The translations under genes and the position numbers were made by a program. Of a stretch of 64,000 nt of DNA, positions 11,201 through 20,200 are shown piece by piece. Position 1 is the first letter of the stretch. Every line of letters begins with the position of its first letter. The stretch comes from Sabellastarte sp. h YS-2021 (taxonomy: Eukaryota; Annelida; Polychaeta; Sabellida; Sabellidae), in the NCBI GenBank assembly GCA_964017235.1, contig OZ024932.1, positions 80,045,451-80,109,450 on the forward strand, read 5' to 3'. Below the pieces are notes generated by a model, which saw only the letters and a program-made list of their open reading frames with translations, was not told the origin of the DNA and ran no database searches.

Positions 11201-14200
11201 GTTGGCCATTTGTGTGAAGGTAAAATCTGACAGATGCTGTAAAGATTTGCCCATGGCGAAACTCACGTTTTGATTAAATGTTGTTACGTAGTGAAGCTCG
11301 TCCAGTGCTGCTTGTGTCTTAGCTGATGATTTCCCTTTTCCCATTTCATGGTGTAAAATTCTAACCTGTTCCTGAACGGAATCCTGCAGTTTGGTAATAC
11401 ACCTGTTAAATCCAGCTGCCTGGTTGCAGATGTAACTAGACTCTTTGGCGGACTTCTCCCATTTCCTAACAGTGTCTTGGGATAACGGGCGCACAGCAGG
11501 TTGAGAATTGGCCACACTTTGTTTAGCAATATGGGGAAAGGCACTATTAATCTTTGCCGAATCATTTGGCCAGGTATTCACATATTTCCCAGGTCTGGTA
11601 GGGTCCTTGGGCTCAGCAGGGTGAATCCCATACCAACGACCCTGGAACTTGGGTGGACGGAGGAACTGGTCCATGTGGAGTCCCCCTGGTTCTGATGATT
11701 TTGATGGGTAGCCTTCTAGCAACACCAAGTTCATATTTTCCAGTTTTTTGCACAGCCAGTCCTCTGGCGGGAGTAAGACTGATACTTTCCCTACTGGCTG
11801 AGAGCGATGCCCCGTCCATGGATTGTCAGTACGAGAAGTGGGCGAATATTCTAAATCGGGAATATGTGTCCATCCCATAAAAGCCCTAACTCCTCTCACA
11901 GTTTCTCGATAGTTTTGATCCTCACTAATAATCTTGTCCTTTTCGCCGGAGTCAGAGTCCTGTGGATCCTCCGGTTCCTGTTCCGGATCAGAGAGCTCTC
12001 CTTCTTCTGTTTGATCCGGTGGAATAGCATCCCGGGCTGAGAAAAGAACTTGTCCAGTGGAGGACTGAGTAGCAGGTACCGGACCGGGCTGTTGAAAGAC
12101 CGGCTCCGGGTCATTGTCCGGGTATAACTTATCCAATGGTGAAGATCTAGTGACAGTAGACACAGGCAATGCCTGGGCTCCATCCGGGCCGGAAGCCGGA
12201 CCGGCTTGGCCAGAAAGAGCCGCAGACTGCATAAACGGGGTTTGAGAAATAGACCCCGGAGGTGGCTGATGTGAAACCGGAACTTTGACAGGAGAAAAGG
12301 CCGGCTGAGGGGGAGACGATTTGTGACCCATGGTGATGAGAGCCTCAAGTCTGGCCACTCTTAATGACCATTTTTCGTCCAGGTCCAGCAATTCCTTTTG
12401 AAAAGAGGGAGCTGGTAGAGAGAGGTCAACAGAAGAATTGTGGGAAGCAGGGCGATCTACAACTTCCTGTTCCACCTGAGATATAACGGTCACAGCATTA
12501 GGGTCTATTAAAACATCCTTTCCTTTCTGTTTCTCCTTCCTAAGCTTGTAGGTAGGGGTAGACAGTTGAACAATCTGTTCTGGAGTAAGTAAATCGCAGA
12601 ATTCACATTGCAGATTTTTTATACAAGGATCCTCCCCATGACCTTTGTCACGGCAGCGGGCACATCTTGAATGTTTGTCAAAATTTGCCATTATGTGTCC
12701 GCATGCACCTTTCCTTTGCCCCGGTGAAGACATAATGATAGTACACTAGTAAATAACTTCACTGAGCTACACAAATATAAGAATAACCAGAATATCCACA
12801 AAAAAGAAAGCACTTCCGAAAAACACAAACTTTCAATCTCGCGCCAAATGAAAAAGATGCTATGACGTCACGTCCCTCTGGCGAATAAAGCAGGAACTAG
12901 GCCACCTGGTGAGTGGAGTGGAGTGTACCGGTCCGGCCGGAGGTGAAACTCAGGACGTCTTTTTCTGGCGTTTGGCGGGACCGGCTGGCGCCGGACAATA
13001 GCTATCGTCTGTTAGGTAAGATATATTAACGCAATGAAAATGTAAATCACTTTCTTTATGTAAGAATTTTAGTTTGTAAAACTGAAACTGTAAAAATAGT
13101 AAGGTTAGAATTTTTGGAAAAGCGTAAATTTCTATATGAGAAAGTACATTCTTTTTGTTAGGCTATACATTTCACTTTAATTATATTCAGAGTATTACAA
13201 GGTTACAAGTTACAACATCAATTATTAATAAATAACTATAAACAATACATATGTCCACAAACTCAACTTTCAAAAGGACTTGATGTATTGAGATACTTTT
13301 TAAAAGAGCTATGTGAATTGTAAACTACATTATGTGTATTATAAAGGCCTGTGATGATCACTTGCAAAAGGTTTTGTAAGTGTTACTTTTCTGCATTGTT
13401 CAGTACTCAGGTGTTTGGGGGATTAGCTTGTTCATAGTATAAACACATCAGCTGTAAGTCTTGTCACAATTGTCATTTGAAGTATATATACTTGTGAAAA
13501 GTGCAGGTTATTTTACATAATTTTGTAATATATCTGAATAGTGAGGGGAAAGTTAAAGGGAAATGCAAACACTGTAATTAAGTTGTTTTTTTTCTGGGGA
13601 CACAAAGACTACATCAAGTTTGTAAAACATGTAATGGTATATTTGAACCACTGAGTCCTGACTCCTGAATATTTGATTCTCAAACAGAAAAGCAAAATAT
13701 TATTTTTATTGTTTATTTTATCAAGTGCATTTTAAAAAGTGAGCTTAGATATCTGAAAGTAGGACAAATAGAAACTGGACCAAGAGAAGTCAGACACAAA
13801 GATACTGGAAAAAAAAGTTCTAATGCCAGGACTAAAGATGTCTTATTTTATAACAGAATCATTCTGATCAAAAGTTATCAATGATTTGTTACATAAGTTC
13901 TTCAGGAATGTCTTCTCTTTAGTGTGTCCCTTAATTGTTTGCTGAAGGGAAAGTGATCTCCTGTTTTTCAAAAAAAAAACAAAAAAAAAAACAAAAAACA
14001 GATTTATCGCCCTACTTTTTCCTTTTGTTACCTATTTATATAATAAGTACCAGTATTTTAAATTGGATTCTTTAATCAACCTGTGTCAGAGTTAAAGAAG
14101 AATATTTCTCTAAGAGTGCCCCCTAACTGTAAACTGTTAATTAAAACTGTCTTTGCATTTCTGCAATCCTCTTAAAAATGAAATAGAAATAAAACATTAA

Positions 14201-17200
14201 TTAAAATATTAATTATAGTTGGCTGTTCTATTATTTTAAACAAAAAATATTTTTAAATGTACTTGGAATTTTACTAGAGTACTTTCCAAAGTTCTCATAC
14301 TTGGGTACATTGCAAAAAAAATGTACTTGCACTCAAATATTTTGGATGTACTCGTACTTAAGTACACTGACTTGTACTTGGCCCCAACCATGCAAAACAT
14401 AATACATAAAACCAACCATTAACATTTCATTGAGAAAGAGATGTTACTGTGTTAGAACAACAACAAACTTATATCTTAAGAAACATAGTCGACCAATATA
14501 TGGTATAAAAGCTTACCTTCACATTATCAAAATGAACCATACAAGTAGCTGATGCACGAATACCTAATTTATCTTCCTTTTTGCCAACTTCTAATCCCTC
14601 AGAGTCAGAATCAACTAGGAAACACGTGATTCCTCTGTATCCCTGCATAAACAACACAAAGTTTCACATTAATCTTTTCAAAAAGTTACTTTCTTTTCAA
14701 TGACAAAAAAAATAATGATTTTAATATGGATTAAAATACTGCGTTTGCCTAATATTTTTTCACTGATTGTACTTATAAATACATGTATATATAAATTATA
14801 TAAATTTTGGTCCCGTATATTGAATAAAAATATTAAAATACATAAGTTATAAAATAACACAATGCCAAGGACTATCTTTCATCCATAATCTAACAGCTGG
14901 AAAGAAAAGAAAGTGAAAGCATACTCACATCAGTGGGTTTTGCATTTGCCATGACAAGGAACAAACCAGCCTGCTCTGCATTACTGATCCAGCACTTGGC
15001 CCCATTTAACACATAGTGGTCTCCTTGCTTAACAGCTGCAGTTGTCATGGAGAAGGCATCAGATCCACTTCCTGGTTCTGACAGACAGAAACTTCCCACC
15101 TAAACACAAAGACTGAAATGTTTCAGGTTTTAAGATGGGATAAAGCTTCTATCAGTGTATTAGATCAAACTGCCCTCTAACATAATGTAACCAGCACCAT
15201 GTTTCCTCGACCAGAGCCAATAAACAGATGGAGATGCTTGGGAGAGATTTAGGCCTCTTGATATCAATAATCCTGCAGGTATTGTACTTACAAGTACAAA
15301 CACCTTTATCACTGCTTACACTGGAAGCATTATTACTTAAAATATTACTTCAATCTTATAATCATTGAGATTCAGAAATCTATCCTTAACAATGGAATTC
15401 TGGGGACTTCATATATTTGAGCCTATTGCCAAAACTTATGATATGTTCACATTTCATCCAGAGAGGTTAAATCTACAATAAAAACAATCGTGCAACACTT
15501 TTTCTAGGAGAATAGTGTCCTCTCGTATACATATACACATCAACAACCGGTGCAACAAACCTTTCCCAACAACTTCTATAAACTTTAAGTTATCACATAT
15601 ATAGTACATGAGACTAATCCTTCCGTAATGAGCTAAAAGATAACTTTTAAACTGGTACAGCAGGCAATTATCACACTCCAAATACAAGGACATAACAGTC
15701 TTACCATTTCAGTGGCTAGTTTCGGCAGGTACTTTTCCTTCTGGTAATCAGTGCCCAGTCCCATCACTAATGTGTTGATCAGGGTATTTTGAATGTCTAG
15801 CAACAAACTCACTGACATGTCCACTTTGGCTGTCTCCTCAGTAATCAGGTTACTGACAAAGAAAGAGGAACCAGATCCACCATAATTGGTGGGGATCTCA
15901 ATGCCCATCATCTACAAAAGTAGTGACAATTGTAGTTAACTTAAAAAGAAGGAAGAACCAGAGCCACTGTAATCTGTGGGGATATTAATAATCAAAATCT
16001 ACAAAAGACTCTGCTAATTGCAGATTACATGAAAAAAGAGTAACCATTGAACATTGAGATCCACTATAATCTGTGAGGATCTCAAATGTCTCATATCTAC
16101 AAAAGACAGTGCCAACTGCAGGTTAATGACAAAAAAGAAACAACCAGACCCATTGTAACCAGTTGAATGAATTTCAAAACTTGAGGAAAACACGCCGGAC
16201 TTGTTTGTGGGGTAAAATCCATAATGAAGCCTAGGTTTTTTTGTAGCAATGCAGAAATAATTTCATCATGAATATTAAAGAAAATGAAATTGAGCTTGAG
16301 GAAGTGATCCCCAATTTCATAAAACAGAACAGAGTGAATTTAAATTGACACAGAAATTCTTCACCTATTCATAGAATACAGTGGTTTTTTTTTATTTAGA
16401 AAAATTTTACTTGTTCATGAAATGCAAAATTTTTTTGAAAATTGGGATGGCTACTCTGCAGGGATACCCACTCTGCAGGGATACCCTGCAAGTCAAAAAT
16501 CTCGTCGAAATTGCTCCATCTAGCATGGTTTTCGAGATATAAGCATTTTTGTGTTTTGGAATTTTTGCGAAAAATTCGAAAATTCAAAATGGCCGCCACT
16601 TTTGGAGAGACAAAATTTTTGGAAAATTGGGATGGTTACTCTGTAGAGATAGGCTCTGGGTCCAAAGTTTCGTTGAAATCGCTCTATCTAGCACGGTTTT
16701 CGAGATATAAGCATTTTTGTGTTTTGCAATTTTTGCGAAAAATTTGAAAATTGAAAATGGCCGCCATTTTTGGTGAGTCAAAAATTTTTGGAAATTGGGA
16801 TGGCTACTCTGGAGAGATAGGCTGTGGGTCAAAAGTTTCATCAAAATCACTCTATCTAGCACGGTTTTCGAGATATAAGCATTTTTGTGTTTTGCAATTT
16901 TTGCGAAGAATTCAAAAATTCAAAATGGCAGCCATTTTGGGCGAAACAAAAATTTATTGAAAATTGGGATGGCTACTCTGCAGACATACCCACCGGGTCA
17001 AAGTTTCGTTGAAATCGCTCTATCTAGCACAGTTTTCGAGATATAAACATTTTTGTGTTTTGCAATTTTTGCAAAAAAATTTGAAAATTCAAAATGGCCA
17101 CCAATTTTTGGCGAGACAAAAATTTTGTGAAAATTGGGATGGCTACTTTCTACCCGAGATACCCTGTGGGTCAAAAATATCGTCAAAATCGCTCTATCTA

Positions 17201-20200
17201 GCACAGTTTTCGAGATATAAGCATTTATGTGTTTTGCAATTTTTTTCGAAAAATTCAAAAATTCAAAATGGCCGCCATTTTTGCGAGACAAAGTTTTTTG
17301 AAAATTGGGATGGCTACTCTGCAGAGGTACACTGGCGGGTCAAATATTTCATCAAAATCGCTCTATCTAGCACGGTTTTCGAAATATAAGCATTTTTATG
17401 TTTTGCAATTTTTTCGAAAAATTCAAAATGGCCACCACTTTTTGCGAGACAAAGATTTTTTGAAACTTGGGATGACTACTCTGCAGAGGTACACTGGGGG
17501 GGTCAAATGTTTCGCCCAAATCGCTCTATCTAGCACGGTTTTCGAGATATAAGCATTTTTATGTTTTGCAATTTTTGCGAAAAATTCGAATATTCAAATT
17601 GGCCGCCATTTTTGGCGAGACAAAAATTTTTTGAAAACTGGAATGGATACTCTGCAGAGATACCCTGTGGGTCAAAACTTTCGTTGAAATCGCTCTATCT
17701 AGCACCGTTTTCGAGATATAAGTATTTTTATGTTTTGCAATTTTTGCGAAAAATTCGAAAATTCAAATTGGCTGCCATTTTTGGCGAGACAAAAATTTTT
17801 TGAAAACTGGAATGGATACTCCGCAGAGATACCCTTTCGATCAAAATTTTCGTCGAAATCACTCTATCTAGTACGGTTTTCGAGATATAAGCATTTTTGT
17901 GTTTTGCAATTTTTTTCGAAAAATTCGAAAATTCACAATGGCCGCCAGTTTTGGCGAGACAAAAATTTTTACCCTGCAGAGGTATCCTGTGGGTTAAAAA
18001 TTTTGTCGAAATCACTCTATCTCGCACGGTTTTTGAGATATAAGCATTTTTGTGTTTTCCTTATTTGGAAAATTTGTAATGATCCCTTTCAAGTTATCAT
18101 CCGGACAAGCTTACCCATTGAAAAAAGACATTTTTGGTCATATGACCTCTGTGATTGGTTGAAATGTCACTGCAGGATATCCAAAAAAAATCCACAGGGC
18201 TACTGCATACACCTGCCAAATTTGAAAGGAATCTGCCAAATGGTCACAGAGTTATGAGGAAAAGAATATGTGGAGCTCACAGAGCCCACGGAGCCGGCGG
18301 AGCCAGATATCCTCCCATATATAAACAAGCGTCCCACAAGGGACGCTTAATAAGTGTGTGGAGAAAAACCTAACACTGACACATGAGTTGTAGCTTGCTG
18401 CTTACACACCTATTTACAAAGTCTGTTACATACCTACAAAGTTCTTGTCCTATTTAGTGTTTTCACTGATGTGCCACAAAATTTATACAACAATTTAGTT
18501 GCCATAGATGTTCATATCCTACTGAATCTCTACTAAGTACTGGCCCCTTTGTAGATACAGCTTTTGTACAAATTTAAGTGTAACTTTTTAAAAGAAACAC
18601 CTCCCTTGATGAAACTTGATGAAAAAACTTGATGAAAATATATGTCATATACATGTATTTACACAAAGTTATTGTGAAGGTTAAAGTTTTTGAAAATGAC
18701 TTTAATGGAGAGAATAGATTTAATCTCCCCGTTTCAACATATCCCCACAAAGGCCATCTCTCATGCCACAGGCATTCATGGGGTATTTTTTGTAGGGCCC
18801 ATTTTATGATTCACAATTATAACAAATCATTTCTGAACATTTTTTTTTGTCAATCTTCCTACAATGTTAAGAATGGTCCTTTTTCAAAGTATTTAAATGG
18901 TTTTCTGTACATTCTAAAATAATAACACAAAATATTTGTAAGGATTATATGACTTTGATATACATGTATTAGTAGAGAGATGAAATACATGATATCAGGT
19001 GGGTGAGCCAATATATTTTAAGGTGGGTCAATATTGTGTAAGACCTTAAGGTGTCCTTAACATTAACTACAGACCTCAAATTTTCCACAGAGGAAGATTA
19101 CATATACAAGTTATACTTAGTACAGTTTGAGACTGATCAGACTTTTTATTTCCACATAAACAGTATACGTGAAACAAGCAATCAGTGCCATGAAGAGGCT
19201 CTATATCATCTGATTTGTTTTGAGCTTCAGAGTTCAAGTGAAAGTAAAGAAAGGTCAAAGGTCAAATCTGAACCAACAAAAAGATTTGTTCTCGGGGCAC
19301 TAGACAGGAAGCAATTTACTCATCTTTGACATACAAAAGTAGCCATAGCTCACTTATATTAAACTTCAATATATTAAAGTTCATCAAAAAGTAGATGAAC
19401 AACACCTCTGAAACAAATTGAGTAGCTGCAATACTTTTGAAAATACAAGCCATTTACTCATTAGGTAACTGCTTAAAAGTGTGAAAGTAGCTATTACTCA
19501 ACTTAGCTATGGAGATAGACTTCCAAAGTTCTGACCATGATGTAACTATGGAAAAAGTAGCTGAAAAACATATTTCAAGAAAATGCTCTATATGAAATGA
19601 TTTTCAAGTTTTAAGCGATTTGACTCATTATGGGAGGTACTGAAAAATTAAAAAGTAGCTATTACTCAGTTATTGGGATAGGCTCCCAGATTACTTGCCA
19701 TGTTATAGTTACGGAAAAGAAGCTTAACAACATATTTTCACAAAATGCTCCAAATGCAATACATTTCAAGTTATAAGTGATTTACTTCATGATTTCATGA
19801 ATTTTATGCATAAAAAATAATTTTAAACATTCATTAAAAGTAATTAAGATCCATACCTGATACTCACACAGGGGAATCTATTTATGACCTTGAACATATA
19901 AGCAAGAGAGAAATCCTTTCAATAGTCAAGGAGAAAAGTAATAAAGTGTTGAAATTTTCACACTTTGCATGGGGGTACCCGAGTTGCTTCTAACGGCTTT
20001 TGGGAACAGATGAACAGACAGACCTGCATGCTTTGAACAATTTTTTATCCTCGATAGATAAGGTAGAGTAAGAAATCTAAAATTCGCCAGGAATCTAAAA
20101 TTCGCCACCTCTAAAACCTTAGTTAATTTTATGAAGAAAATGATGTTTTTGTCTAAAAATTGGTATTTTTCAGTTCAAAAAGTCTTAATTTACCATACAG

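Larger units (their letters stand above)
3661..13041 (-). mobile_element. DIRS-type tyrosine-recombinase retrotransposon, copy 1
   Basis: Oriented on the minus strand, sense to ACADSB, in its 12-kb intron. From the element's 5' end: right inverted terminal repeat (13021-12853), gag-like ORF1 (12733-10790), overlapping frames for RT-RNase H (10601-8481) and tyrosine recombinase (N-terminal part 11103-8251; C-terminal part 4976-4335 after an insertion), internal complementary region (about 4028-3936) and left inverted repeat (3873-3705). Inverted LTRs, a circle-junction-like internal region and a tyrosine recombinase instead of a DDE integrase define the DIRS superfamily, which integrates as a circle and makes no target duplication. 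Damage seen: one in-frame TGA in RT, a 2-nt deletion in the recombinase relative to copy 2, and a 3.25-kb insertion within the recombinase. Confidence 0.92.
3104..14392. mobile_element. Possible hAT-type non-autonomous element, split by the DIRS insertion
   Basis: The left end reads CAGGGTTGAGGCC and runs into repeated GTACTTGAGTACAT words (3104-3250). The right end, inverted, reads about CATGGTTGGGGCCAAG and runs into the same kind of words (14270-14392). CAGGGTTG-type ends are typical of hAT transposons. The flanking 8-mers (ctatacac, caaaacat) agree at only 5 of 8 positions, so a target duplication is not established. No transposase is visible; apart from the DIRS element only about 1.9 kb of non-coding sequence remains. 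Confidence 0.35.

Noticed and set aside
3104..14392. Confident call of a hAT transposon
   Set aside because: The ends resemble hAT termini, but the 8-bp flanks agree at only 5 positions and there is no transposase; kept as low confidence.
16442..18257. Several overlapping open frames rich in [17 protein letters not shown] on plus and similar ones on minus
   Set aside because: They are translations of the 169-bp tandem repeat, open on both strands, not a repeat protein.
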